Source of the DNA: Cytophagaceae bacterium
GTDB taxonomy: Bacteria > Bacteroidota > Bacteroidia > Cytophagales > Cytophagaceae
Assembly: GCA_021151805.1 (NCBI GenBank)
Contig: JAGKWN010000058.1
Location: 1 to 25,189 of the forward strand
Length of the DNA stretch: 25,189 nucleotides
Direction of reading: 5' to 3'
This document shows positions 1 through 7,785 of this stretch, in pieces; position 1 is the first letter of the stretch; each line of letters begins with the position of its first letter. Both the position numbers and the translations under genes were made by a program. The notes beneath the pieces were generated by a model. The model was not told where the DNA came from and did no database searches. It saw only the letters and a list, made by a program, of their open reading frames with translations.

Positions 1-299
1 AGATTATATTGTTCTTTCAGTTCATTAATCAATTCAATCTTATTAAACAATTGATTAATAATTTCATCAACCAAACGATCAACTATAATATACTCTTCTC
101 CTTTGGTTGTAGCTAATTGCCAATAGGAAAAGGTGTGCGCCGACTTATATTTTCCTTTATTACCTTTACTCCATTTTTCTGTTGGAACAATATCCAGTTT
201 ATTAGTTATTAAATCCGGATCAAAAACATCGCCATGAAGAGCAAAATATACATATGTACCATTTTTTTCCTTCATCTTTTTAAAGTCTAAGCATAACAT
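1..299 (-). CDS. DUF4279 domain protein, C-terminus cut by window edge
   Basis: An open frame on the minus strand starts with ATG at 299 and stays open to base 1, giving 99 complete codons without a stop. The protein begins MLCLDFKKMKEKNGTYVYF and has the pattern I associate with DUF4279: a short beta strand (YVYFALHG), then DVFDPDLITNKLDIVPTEKW, then a basic loop, an aromatic strand (HTFSYWQLAT) and an acidic helix (DEIINQLFNKIELINELKEQY). DUF4279 has no established biochemical role; it is often seen in small proteins near contact-dependent or immunity-type genes. The ATG lies directly after the TGA of the upstream 220-aa gene (TGAATG), so the two are probably translationally coupled. A second ATG at 275 is an alternative start. 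The family call is recognition by eye. Confidence 0.6.
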   Translation of the reverse strand, partial: MLCLDFKKMKEKNGTYVYFALHGDVFDPDLITNKLDIVPTEKWSKGNKGKYKSAHTFSYWQLATTKGEEYIIVDRLVDEIINQLFNKIELINELKEQYN

Positions 300-962
300 T
301 CATTTATAATAGTAATACCAGTTACTATTATAGTTCTTATCAAAGTTTTCTTTGCTATCCAGATATACCCGAATATCCTCTCTCTTGAAATAATTGAATT
401 CATCAAAAGGTTTGATCAGATCATAAAACCGATCAGCCCATACCTTTTTGGTTTCAGGCTTATCATACGCTTTTACTTTCGCATCTGTATACATAAAAAA
501 TGTAGGTACAGTAAAAAACATAGAGATTGTCCAGATATCTTCGTTATGAAATGACTTTATAAATTCGTCCTGTTGCTCTTTTGATATTTGAGAACCGACT
601 TCATCTTTGGCTATTGGCTCAAAGGCTCCATAGATCACAAAAATATTGTCTGTCTGGTATTTATCCTCTAAACTTTGAGCTTTAATAAGTTCTTTAAACT
701 TTTCGGCAATAGCATTCTGTTTATTTTTATTAAAGTATGAAGTTTCTTTCGTTAAGAATTTATTTTTCTCTTTTTCAAACTCAAAACAGATCTGAACACG
801 GGGATTGTCTTTGTAAAAAGTATCGTAAATAATATTGATAACCTTAACATCATACGTTTTATCTATCCATGCTGTAAGCGGAACAAACTCGGGCTCCATT
901 GTCTTTTGCCCAAGCATTATTTGTTTTGTTTCCGTGTATTCCTTGTCAGAAGGTGTAATCAT
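300..962 (-). CDS. hypothetical protein, 220 aa, paired with DUF4279 gene
   Basis: I do not recognise this protein. It has no signal peptide, no membrane segment and no Cys residues that I can find. It is charged and rich in Lys, Glu, Phe and Tyr, and it ends in an aromatic run (NWYYYYK). The composition suggests a soluble cytoplasmic protein of mixed alpha/beta fold. It starts at ATG 962, 45 nt downstream of the adaptor gene on the same strand, and its TGA touches the ATG of the DUF4279 gene. Its DNA looks more AT-rich than the pump operon upstream, which may mean separate ancestry. A role as a small cytoplasmic or immunity-type protein is only a guess from the pairing. Confidence 0.6.
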   Translation of the reverse strand: MITPSDKEYTETKQIMLGQKTMEPEFVPLTAWIDKTYDVKVINIIYDTFYKDNPRVQICFEFEKEKNKFLTKETSYFNKNKQNAIAEKFKELIKAQSLEDKYQTDNIFVIYGAFEPIAKDEVGSQISKEQQDEFIKSFHNEDIWTISMFFTVPTFFMYTDAKVKAYDKPETKKVWADRFYDLIKPFDEFNYFKREDIRVYLDSKENFDKNYNSNWYYYYK

Positions 963-1007
963 AGTTAGAGCGTTGTTTTAACAACAGGCTAATGATATAA
1001 CGTATAT

Positions 1008-2102
1008 TTACATCTTCGGTTTCTCGACTACCACCTTGATCTTATCCGTTGGCTTGAGCCCTGACAGTACTTCTACCTTGATCCCATCCGACAAGCCTGT
1101 CTTCACCAGTTGCTTTCTAAACTCCTGCGATTTGGTTTCCACTTCTGCGAAAACAGAATCACCTTTAAACTGCAGCAATGATTCTTTAATTACCAGCACC
1201 GAATCGCGGCGCTGCAATACTAAATCAGCATTGGCGCTGTAACCTGAACGGATGTATTCTTTCTTATCAATGTGCACAGCAGCCTTGATCTCAAATTTAA
1301 TTGCACCATCTTCTGTAATACCTTTCGGGGAAATAAACTCCAGCTTCGCCGGAAAGGTCTTGTTATCAATGGCGCCAATGTGCAGATCTATATCCATACC
1401 CTTGTATATTTTGCCAACTTCGGATTCATCTACTTTACCAAGAAAAATCATATCATTCATGTTCGCAATAAAGGCAATTGTTGTTCCTTCGTTGAATGTA
1501 TTTCCTTCGATCACAAAGCCGCCTTCTTCAACAGGTACATCGAGCACCATACCGCTAACCGTCGCGCGTACCAGGTTCGTAGCATTTCCTGCCTGCTTTG
1601 TAGCGCCTTCTTTTACGATATCATAGTTATTCACTGCAGCCCGTAACGTTTCTTTCGCCTGATTATAATCCAACTGATAGCGATTAAACTCTGCCTGCGG
1701 AATCAGCTGTTCATCATACAATTTCTTATAACGATTATACTCGGTCTCTGCCTGCTCCAGCTGCAGTTTTGCCTTCGTTACATTAGTTTCTGCATTGTTC
1801 AGGTTCACCATGTTCGGCACAATGCGGATGCGTGCAATCAGCGCGCCTTTCTCTACATACTTTCCGGCTTCCACATACAGTTGGTCTACAATACCGGACA
1901 CCTGCGACTTGATAGCCACTTCTTTGCGCGGCACAATCGAACCGGCAGAAACAGACTTCTGCACCACATCGCTATAAAACAAGCTATCCGTTTGATAGAT
2001 CACCGGTTTCTTTTGTGAGTTCTGATATAAGAACCAGAATGTCCAGACAAACAGGAAAGCCATTCCGGCAATAAGTGTGTAGGTAATTATTTTCTTGATC
2101 AT
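1008..2102 (-). CDS. MacA/HlyD-type periplasmic adaptor of ABC efflux pump
   Basis: Membrane-fusion protein that would link the inner-membrane ABC transporter to the TolC-type channel. From ATG 2102 it is 364 aa. An N-terminal membrane anchor (IITYTLIAGMAFLFVWTFWFL) is followed by a biotinyl/lipoyl-like segment (KSQVSGIVDQLYVEAGKYVEKG), a long coiled-coil hairpin centred on the Tyr/Glu-rich stretch QAETEYNRYKKLYDEQ, the second lipoyl half (VRATVSGMVLDVPVEEGGFV), and beta-barrel and membrane-proximal domains ending in LVKTGLSDGIKVEVLSGLKPTDKIKV. An in-frame ATG at 2129 exists, but it lies inside the end of the permease gene and would put MKPCGQNKY in front of the anchor, so 2102 is preferred. 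The start is 4 nt after the permease stop, so the genes are coupled. Substrate unknown. Confidence 0.88.
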   Translation of the reverse strand: MIKKIITYTLIAGMAFLFVWTFWFLYQNSQKKPVIYQTDSLFYSDVVQKSVSAGSIVPRKEVAIKSQVSGIVDQLYVEAGKYVEKGALIARIRIVPNMVNLNNAETNVTKAKLQLEQAETEYNRYKKLYDEQLIPQAEFNRYQLDYNQAKETLRAAVNNYDIVKEGATKQAGNATNLVRATVSGMVLDVPVEEGGFVIEGNTFNEGTTIAFIANMNDMIFLGKVDESEVGKIYKGMDIDLHIGAIDNKTFPAKLEFISPKGITEDGAIKFEIKAAVHIDKKEYIRSGYSANADLVLQRRDSVLVIKESLLQFKGDSVFAEVETKSQEFRKQLVKTGLSDGIKVEVLSGLKPTDKIKVVVEKPKM

Positions 2103-2106
2103 ATAT

Positions 2107-3357
2107 TTATTCTGCCCGCAGGGCTTCAATAGGATTAATATTAGCGGCCTTGATCGCAGGTATCAAACCTGCCAGAGCCCCTGAAAACACCAGGATAATG
2201 GTTGCCGTAATGGCAACATCAAAATCGATGTCAGGATTGGTAAAATAGGAATTCTTTGTATCAGCTGTTGCCAGCATGCTCTTAAACCATTCAACGAGTA
2301 ATACACCGGCAAGCAAACCGAAGTAACCTGCGAGTGCGGTAATAAAAACAGATTCCTGAATGATCAGTGAAATAATGGACATAGGTGTTGCGCCCAATGC
2401 CTTACGGATTCCGATTTCTTTGGTACGTTCCTTCACAATGATCAACATGATATTGCTTACACCAACAATACCTGCGATGATACTCATGATGCCTACGCCC
2501 CAGATAAAAATGGTGATACCGAAAAACAAGCCATTGATTTTTTGTGTTTCCTTACCGGAGTTCCAGCCACCAACTGCATTTTTATCTTTAGGTGATACCA
2601 AATGTTTGGTAGCCAGATACTGCTTTACCTTATCTTCCACCACTACAGGATCATAACCATCTCTGGGGGTTACACCAAACACACTGATCCGGTCCTGCAG
2701 GTTGAATGTTGTCTGCAGTGTAGACAAAGGAATAAAGATTTTTTCTGAATCGTCTCTACCGCTGCCACCCATGTTCTCTACTTCGAAGCAACCAATCACC
2801 TGAAAGTAAACGCCTTTCATCTGGATGTATTTACCCACGGACGGTTCCTGTCCAAACAGCAGTTCACGCACACGAGTGCCAATCACGGCAACCTTACGTT
2901 TTTCATCTACATCGTGCTGGTTAATAAACCGGCCTTCAGAATATTTCATCGGCCGCACATTATTCAGGTCCGGCACATTACCATCCACTTTAAAGTTTCC
3001 GGTTACATTTTTATAATTGATTGTGTAATCGCCCGTCAGCGTAGTGCCTGCAGCAAGATATAATATCTCCGGCATCTGTTTTTTCAGGTACTCATAATCT
3101 TCATTCTTAAAACTTACATACCTGCCGGGTTTCATACCTTTGTATGGAATGGTAGTTTTGCCCCCCCAGATCCACATGGTATTTTTAGCCATGCTGCTGA
3201 AATTCTGGTTCACACCATTCTCCAGTCCTTTGCCGGCAGCCAGCAATAATACAAGCATGAAGATTCCCCAGAAGACCCCGAATGCGGTGAGCAAGGTCCG
3301 CAACGGATGCTTCCTGATGGTATTAAATATTTCCTGCCATTTATCTAAATCAAACAT
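2107..3357 (-). CDS. MacB/FtsX-type ABC transporter permease
   Basis: Inner-membrane subunit of a type VII (MacB-like) ABC exporter, 416 aa. The first membrane helix (TLLTAFGVFWGIFMLVLLLAA, about residues 21-41) follows the amphipathic IFNTIRKHPLRT segment typical of the family. A large periplasmic MacB_PCD-like domain spans about residues 45-275 and contains RFINQHDVDEKRKVAVIGT. Three C-terminal helices form the FtsX domain, with the coupling motif VKERTKEIGIRKALGA between the first two and the ending GLIPAIKAANINPIEALRAE, which is diagnostic for the family. MacB of E. coli is fused to its ATPase; here the ATPase is a separate gene upstream, as is common in Bacteroidota. These systems move antibiotics, peptides or lipoproteins by mechanotransmission; the cargo cannot be told from sequence. 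Confidence 0.92.
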   Translation of the reverse strand: MFDLDKWQEIFNTIRKHPLRTLLTAFGVFWGIFMLVLLLAAGKGLENGVNQNFSSMAKNTMWIWGGKTTIPYKGMKPGRYVSFKNEDYEYLKKQMPEILYLAAGTTLTGDYTINYKNVTGNFKVDGNVPDLNNVRPMKYSEGRFINQHDVDEKRKVAVIGTRVRELLFGQEPSVGKYIQMKGVYFQVIGCFEVENMGGSGRDDSEKIFIPLSTLQTTFNLQDRISVFGVTPRDGYDPVVVEDKVKQYLATKHLVSPKDKNAVGGWNSGKETQKINGLFFGITIFIWGVGIMSIIAGIVGVSNIMLIIVKERTKEIGIRKALGATPMSIISLIIQESVFITALAGYFGLLAGVLLVEWFKSMLATADTKNSYFTNPDIDFDVAITATIILVFSGALAGLIPAIKAANINPIEALRAE

Positions 3358-3372
3358 ATGTTATGTTTTATT

Positions 3373-3563
3373 GGGCGAATTGAATACGCCACGTATAATT
3401 TGATTCGTAGGGGCGTATGCAATACGCCCTGTTTCCGATGCGTATTACATACACCCTGTTTCCAATCCGTATTGCATACACCCTGTTTTCGATACAAGGG
3501 CGTATGCAATACGCCCCTACATTGTTTACGTTCGTTTCATGGGCGTATGCGATACGCCCCTAC
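3373..3563. repeat. Cluster of about six REP-like palindromes
   Basis: The core GGGCGTATGCAATACGCCC is an inverted repeat with 8-nt arms and a 3-nt centre. It occurs perfectly at 3411-3429 preceded by GTAG, perfectly at 3498-3516 followed by CTAC, and with one change at 3541-3559 followed by CTAC. Degenerate copies lie at 3373-3390, 3440-3456 and 3467-3483. The GTAG/CTAC flank gives orientation, so the copy at 3407 faces the copies ending at 3520 and 3563. The cluster fills the gap between the ABC ATPase and permease genes and would be transcribed as stacked hairpins. Palindromes of this GTAGGGGCG type are common as dispersed repeats in Bacteroidota and cyanobacteria; that comparison is from memory. 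Confidence 0.8.
3422..3493. repeat. 27-bp tandem repeat inside the palindrome cluster
   Basis: Two full 27-bp units (3422-3448 and 3449-3475) differ at four positions. A third partial unit covers 3476-3493. Each contains CCCTGTTTCC or CCCTGTTTTC followed by a decayed half of the palindrome. The array looks like internal duplication of a decayed palindrome plus spacer. Confidence 0.7.
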
Positions 3564-4219
3564 TGCATTAATCCGTCTTTTAAACGGATGATGCGATCGG
3601 TTTTTTCGGCGATGTCGTGTTCGTGCGTTACAATCACCACGGTTATTCCGGCGGCATTGATTTCTTTCAGCATTTCCATGACATCGTAGGAAGTCTGGGT
3701 ATCCAATGCGCCGGTGGGTTCATCTGCCAGAATTACTTTGGGTTGTGACGCCAATGCCCGTGCAATGGCAACCCGTTGTTTTTGTCCGCCCGATAATTGA
3801 TTCGGCATATGTTCGGCCCAATCTTTCAACCCCACGCGATCCAGATATTCCAGTGCGATTTTTAAACGTTCTTTACGTCCCACACCCTGATAATACAGGG
3901 GAAGCGCTACATTCTCAACGGCGTTTTTAAAGGCTAATAAATTAAAAGACTGGAAAACAAAACCTAAAAACTTATTCCGGTAATAAGCTGCTTTAGATTC
4001 CGAAAGATTCTTAATCAATGTACCGTTCAGCCAGTATTCTCCTTTATCATAATCGTCGAGAATACCTAAAATATTCAGCAAAGTAGACTTCCCTGAACCG
4101 GATGAACCCATGATGGATACAAATTCTCCTTCTTTAATCGTTAAATCTATACCTTTAAGCACATGCATGGTATTGCTGCCGGTGGTATATGATTTGTTGA
4201 TATCCTTTAATACAATCAT
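3560..4219 (-). CDS. LolD/MacB-type ABC transporter ATP-binding protein
   Basis: ATPase subunit that powers the neighbouring permease, 219 aa, the usual length for stand-alone LolD/MacB-type ATPases. All motifs are intact: Walker A GSSGSGKST at residues 38-46, Q-loop Gln90, signature LSGGQ at 142-146, Walker B VILADE at 162-167 with catalytic Glu167, D-loop around Ala171-Asp173, and switch His199. The N-terminal MIVLKDINKSYTTG and the linker HVLKGIDLTIKEGEFVSIMG are typical of this subgroup. It is first in the minus-strand operon ATPase-permease-adaptor, separated from the permease by the palindrome cluster. Its TAG stop (3560-3562) lies within the flank of the last palindrome copy, so the protein's very C-terminus may have been set by repeat insertion. 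Confidence 0.95.
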   Translation of the reverse strand: MIVLKDINKSYTTGSNTMHVLKGIDLTIKEGEFVSIMGSSGSGKSTLLNILGILDDYDKGEYWLNGTLIKNLSESKAAYYRNKFLGFVFQSFNLLAFKNAVENVALPLYYQGVGRKERLKIALEYLDRVGLKDWAEHMPNQLSGGQKQRVAIARALASQPKVILADEPTGALDTQTSYDVMEMLKEINAAGITVVIVTHEHDIAEKTDRIIRLKDGLMQ

Positions 4220-4335
4220 GAATCGTGTACGAATGCTAAATGCTGCGCCAAACTAGGAGAGTTCATTTACATTATCAATAAAAGAAAGTAATTTTATTGC
4301 AATTGTTGATATTAAGTTTCATTCAGTCTAAAAAC

Positions 4336-4346
4336 GTTACTTTTAC
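4336..4346 (+). promoter_or_regulatory. Putative -7 promoter element of TolC gene
   Basis: GTTACTTTTAC, 30 nt before the TolC ATG, resembles the Bacteroidota -7 element (TAnnTTTG) with a mismatch at the last base. A convincing -33 TTG at normal spacing is not seen. The 146-nt gap also has to hold the divergent promoter for the ABC operon, which I could not place. Confidence 0.4.
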
Positions 4347-4365
4347 ATAAAAAATACATCTTCTC

Positions 4366-5781
4366 ATGAAGAATTTATTAACGCTGCTTTTCTTTACGTT
4401 TTCATCTGCACTTTTCGCCCAACAAACGTGGACCCTGCAACAATGCCTGGAATATGCGGAAGCGCATAACTCTCAATTACAAAAAGTTAAGAATACCTCC
4501 CTGGTCGGAGAGCAGAACGTGCTGCAGGCTAAAGGCGCCTTCCTTCCTACCATCAATGGTACTGCAACACATAACTACAATTACGGTCGGAACATTGACC
4601 CTTTTACCAACGTCTACATCAACCAACAGGTGCGGTCCAATAACTTCAGTCTGAATGGAAGTCTTGTGCTATTCAATGGCTTTTTACTGCAAAATTCCCT
4701 GAAGCAAAGTAAAGACGATCTGGCTGCCGCTCAAAGTGACATTGACCAATACAGGCTTGATATGAGCCTATCGATTGTACAGGCATACCTGACGATATTG
4801 ATGAATGAAGAAAAAGTGAATAACACGACCCTGCAGGCCCAAACAACAAAGGCTGTATATGAACGCAGCAACAAACTGAAAGAATCCGGAGTCATTACGA
4901 ACAGCGCGTCGCTGGATGTGTATGCGCAATGGAAGACCGAAGAAGCCGCAGCCATACAAGCAAAAAACGACCTGGATCTGTCATACCTGAATTTAGGTCT
5001 GCTGCTGGAATTAACGGATCCTATGGCCATTCGGGTGGTGCGGCCAGCAGGCATGGATGTTAAACAAACGATGGACTTTAATGACCCGGCCGAAGTAATG
5101 AATAACGCTGTTGATCAGATCCCGCAATTAAAAAGTCTTGCATACAGACAACAAAGTGCAGCCCATGCCTATCATGCTACCCAGGGCAGATACTATCCGC
5201 GTTTGACGTTGAATGGTTCATTAACAACCTTATATTCAACATCAGGAAAAGTAGTTGAAGGTCAACAATATACAGGAAATCAAATTATTGGATATACCGA
5301 AACTACCAACGAAGCTGTAATAACGCCTGTATACAAAAACATCGTAGCCAGTAAAGATTTCACTCCGCAGATCAAAGACAATTACAACAAGTTCATTGGT
5401 CTTACTTTAACTATTCCGTTATTGAATGGGCTACAGGTGCGCACCAGTGTACATCGCGCAGAGATTGCATTAACACAGGCTGAGCTGGATATGAACATTG
5501 CAAAAATAAGCCTGCAGCGCACCATCTATACAGCCTTTTACCAGGCCCGGGGAAGCCAGGCAAAGTTAACAGCATTGAACGAATCATTTAACGCGAGCCA
5601 GGAGTCTTACCGGAGCGCTGAAAAAAGGTTTGATAATGGCATTATCAATTCGGTAGAATTCAGTCAGGTCAAGACAAGATACACACAATCACAGTCTGAT
5701 TTACTGCAGGCAAAATATGATTTCATATTTAAAAATGCGATATTAGACATCTATTCAGGTCAACCGCTGGATATTCAATAA
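4366..5781 (+). CDS. TolC-family outer membrane efflux protein
   Basis: Outer-membrane channel of a tripartite exporter, 471 aa. A signal peptide (MKNLLTLLFFTFSSALFA) is followed by the TolC-type N-terminus WTLQQCLEYAEAHNSQLQ. Two OEP repeats follow: long Gln/Ala/Lys-rich helices alternating with strands such as GRYYPRLTLNGSLTTLY, and the second repeat's LTLTIPLLNGLQVRTSVHRAEIAL near residues 345-370. The C-terminal helix FDNGIINSVEFSQVKTRYTQSQSDLLQAKYDF matches the family pattern. It is divergent from the ABC ATPase/permease/adaptor genes, and I infer that it completes that pump. The MauE-like gene follows 40 nt downstream on the same strand and may be co-transcribed. Confidence 0.93.
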   Translation: MKNLLTLLFFTFSSALFAQQTWTLQQCLEYAEAHNSQLQKVKNTSLVGEQNVLQAKGAFLPTINGTATHNYNYGRNIDPFTNVYINQQVRSNNFSLNGSLVLFNGFLLQNSLKQSKDDLAAAQSDIDQYRLDMSLSIVQAYLTILMNEEKVNNTTLQAQTTKAVYERSNKLKESGVITNSASLDVYAQWKTEEAAAIQAKNDLDLSYLNLGLLLELTDPMAIRVVRPAGMDVKQTMDFNDPAEVMNNAVDQIPQLKSLAYRQQSAAHAYHATQGRYYPRLTLNGSLTTLYSTSGKVVEGQQYTGNQIIGYTETTNEAVITPVYKNIVASKDFTPQIKDNYNKFIGLTLTIPLLNGLQVRTSVHRAEIALTQAELDMNIAKISLQRTIYTAFYQARGSQAKLTALNESFNASQESYRSAEKRFDNGIINSVEFSQVKTRYTQSQSDLLQAKYDFIFKNAILDIYSGQPLDIQ

Positions 5782-5821
5782 TCAATTCATTTAAAGCTTA
5801 AAAACTTTACAGGCGTTCATT

Positions 5822-6895
5822 ATGAAAAAGAACAACGAAACTGTCATTTGGGTATTACGATTTATAGTATCTGCTTTATTTATTTTTTCTGCCATATCAA
5901 AAATAAAACCTTCCATAGCTGCATTTGAGCATCAGTTAGTCGTTCAGGAAATTACCAATATCTGTTTTGCTCCTATCCTCGCCCGCCTTGTTGTAGCTGC
6001 TGAATTCTTCCTGGGGATTGCTTTCCTGCAAAATCATTTCTTTAAGAAATTCATTGTTCCGGCAACGATAATCATGTTAACCGGTTTCTGTATACACTTG
6101 AGCTACCAGATTTTTCTGCATGGAGATACCGGCAACTGCGGCTGCATGGGCGACTGGATTCCAATGACTCCTTCGCAGGCGTTAATTAAGAATGTAATCA
6201 CACTGGGCATTCTGATTTATTTATGGATAAACACGGATGAAAAAAAAGTAAACAAACACCGCTATCCATTAACAATACTATTTATATGTTTCGCTTTTAT
6301 ATTCCTGAATTACAAACCGGAATGTGCCTGCGATCCGAATGCTGAAACCTTGACACCACCTGCACCAATCATTGAACAGATCATAAAAACTGATACTGTA
6401 TATGTTGAAAAAGGTACCAAAGGTTTAAAAGTATTAACCCCGGCAAAAAAAGAAACCGATAAAAAAGATTCTGTTGTAACGGTTGTACCACCCAAAGAAA
6501 TTGTTCCGCGAAGAACATCCATCTTTGCTCCTTATACCAACTTTAGTTCAGGCACAACCAATTTAGATGCGGGCAGACAAATCGTATGCCTGTTCAATGT
6601 AGACTGCGACCACTGCATGAATACAGCTAAAGAAATCTGTGAGCTGAATAAAACAACTAAACTGCCTCCGGTACACATTATCTTCTGGGGAGAAGAATCA
6701 CAGAAAGATGCGTTCTTTAAATTTGCCGGCTGCAGCTATCCATATATGTTTGTGGATGCAGTAAAATTCTTCCGCTTGCTGGACAAGGCTCCTTCGCCAC
6801 CACGTATAGTTGTATTGAATGAAGGAAACATCGTTGGCGATTTCAGCTCTGAAACATTTACAAAAGCTGCACTTGTAGAAGCGACTAAGAAATAA
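5822..6895 (+). CDS. MauE/DoxX-like membrane protein with thioredoxin-like tail
   Basis: A 357-aa inner-membrane protein. Residues about 8-140 form a four-helix MauE/DoxX domain: VIWVLRFIVSALFIFSAISKI, LARLVVAAEFFLGIAFL, VPATIIMLTGFCIHLSYQIF, and a helix near 119-137. The loop GNCGCMGDWIPMTPSQA (Cys106 and Cys108) is characteristic of the Bacteroidota version. A fifth helix (about 148-163) leads to a CAC pair (168-170), a Pro/Lys-rich linker (about 178-230) and a C-terminal thioredoxin-like region with CDHC at 262-265 after the strand QIVCLFNV. MauE-family proteins support disulfide formation in methylamine dehydrogenase maturation, so a periplasmic thiol/disulfide role is inferred. The amidase gene starts 2 nt after its stop, suggesting one transcript. 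Partner proteins are unknown. Confidence 0.75.
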   Translation: MKKNNETVIWVLRFIVSALFIFSAISKIKPSIAAFEHQLVVQEITNICFAPILARLVVAAEFFLGIAFLQNHFFKKFIVPATIIMLTGFCIHLSYQIFLHGDTGNCGCMGDWIPMTPSQALIKNVITLGILIYLWINTDEKKVNKHRYPLTILFICFAFIFLNYKPECACDPNAETLTPPAPIIEQIIKTDTVYVEKGTKGLKVLTPAKKETDKKDSVVTVVPPKEIVPRRTSIFAPYTNFSSGTTNLDAGRQIVCLFNVDCDHCMNTAKEICELNKTTKLPPVHIIFWGEESQKDAFFKFAGCSYPYMFVDAVKFFRLLDKAPSPPRIVVLNEGNIVGDFSSETFTKAALVEATKK

Positions 6896-6897
6896 TT

Positions 6898-7674
6898 ATG
6901 TTTTCTAAAATAACCGGATGCATTTTATTGATCAGTCTGTTTTTTTTATCATTCGATATAAAAAACACCAGACAGGTATCACTGAAGCATATTGTGATTG
7001 ATGCCGGCCATGGCGGAAAAGATCCAGGCTGCAACGGCAAATACTCCAAAGAAAAAGATATTACACTGCAAATAGCTTTACAACTCGGCGAGCTGATCAA
7101 GACCAACCTGCCCGATGTTGAAGTTACTTACACCAGAACTGATGATCATTTTGTTGAACTGCATGACCGTGCTGCTATTGCCAACCGGATCAACGCAGAC
7201 CTGTTCATCTCTATCCATGTGAATGCAGGTCCGGAGCAGCTTGCCGGCACGGAAACCTACTGCATGGGATTACACAAAACAGAATCAAACATGCAGGTTG
7301 CCCAGCGCGAAAACTCTTCCATTTTAATGGAAAGTGACAGACAAACCAATTATGATGGCTTTGATCCTAACAAACCAGAATCATACATTATGTTTTCACT
7401 TTACCAAAGTGCCAACCTGGCAAACAGTATGATTCTTGCAGAAAATATTGAACAGGAATTTAAAACATATAACCAACGCTATAGCCGTGGTGTGAAGCAG
7501 GCAGGCTTCTTAGTACTCTGGAAAACAACCATGCCTTCCGTACTTGTTGAAACAGGATTTTTAACACATAAAGACGAAGAAACTTATTTAAATTCTGAAA
7601 AAGGTAAAATTCAAACAGCGTATGGTATCTACAGTGCCATTGAAGATTATAAACAATTGATCGAATCCGAGTAG
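6898..7674 (+). CDS. N-acetylmuramoyl-L-alanine amidase (Amidase_3)
   Basis: Zinc hydrolase that cleaves the amide between MurNAc and the peptide stem of peptidoglycan; 258 aa. An N-terminal hydrophobic segment (ITGCILLISLFFLSF) is a signal peptide or anchor. The fold is clear: HIVIDAGHGGKDPG with Zn ligand His38, Glu52 in the SKEKDI motif, His107 in LFISIHVNA, and catalytic Glu218 in SVLVETGFLTHKDEE. About 110 residues lie between His107 and Glu218, and part of this stretch probably forms the occluding helical insert seen in AmiA/AmiC-type enzymes. It starts 2 nt after the MauE-like gene. It may function in daughter-cell separation or wall remodelling; the family is certain, the cellular role is inferred. 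Confidence 0.93.
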   Translation: MFSKITGCILLISLFFLSFDIKNTRQVSLKHIVIDAGHGGKDPGCNGKYSKEKDITLQIALQLGELIKTNLPDVEVTYTRTDDHFVELHDRAAIANRINADLFISIHVNAGPEQLAGTETYCMGLHKTESNMQVAQRENSSILMESDRQTNYDGFDPNKPESYIMFSLYQSANLANSMILAENIEQEFKTYNQRYSRGVKQAGFLVLWKTTMPSVLVETGFLTHKDEETYLNSEKGKIQTAYGIYSAIEDYKQLIESE

Positions 7675-7690
7675 ATCGTTTAGAGTATAC

Positions 7691-7772
7691 AGTTTACAGT
7701 GTAAGCATTCGCACTTTGAACTAAAGAACGACTATGGGATTCAACAAACAATTACGCTTTACACTTTTAACT
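7691..7772. repeat. Imperfect inverted repeat in intergenic region
   Basis: AGTTTACAGTGTAAGC at 7691-7706 matches, in reverse complement and with a few changes, GCTTTACACTTTTAACT at 7756-7772. The similarity continues outwards (GTATAC against GTGTAG). It occupies most of the 111-nt gap between the amidase and the DinB-like gene and may be a decayed dispersed element. No other copy is in the window. Confidence 0.35.
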
Positions 7773-7785
7773 CTACACTTTTCAT

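Noticed and set aside
2103..2129. Upstream ATG (2129) for the adaptor
   Set aside because: It lies inside the permease coding end and adds nine residues in front of an otherwise standard membrane anchor; 2102 is better placed after the permease stop.
3373..3563. CRISPR-like spaced repeats
   Set aside because: The units are palindromic, unequal, separated by short and similar spacers, and no cas gene is nearby. They fit a REP-type palindrome cluster better.
3358..3689. Plus-strand open frames across the repeat cluster encoding Cys/Tyr-rich peptides
   Set aside because: They are produced by translation of the palindromic repeats and extend antisense into the ABC ATPase; no protein-like features.
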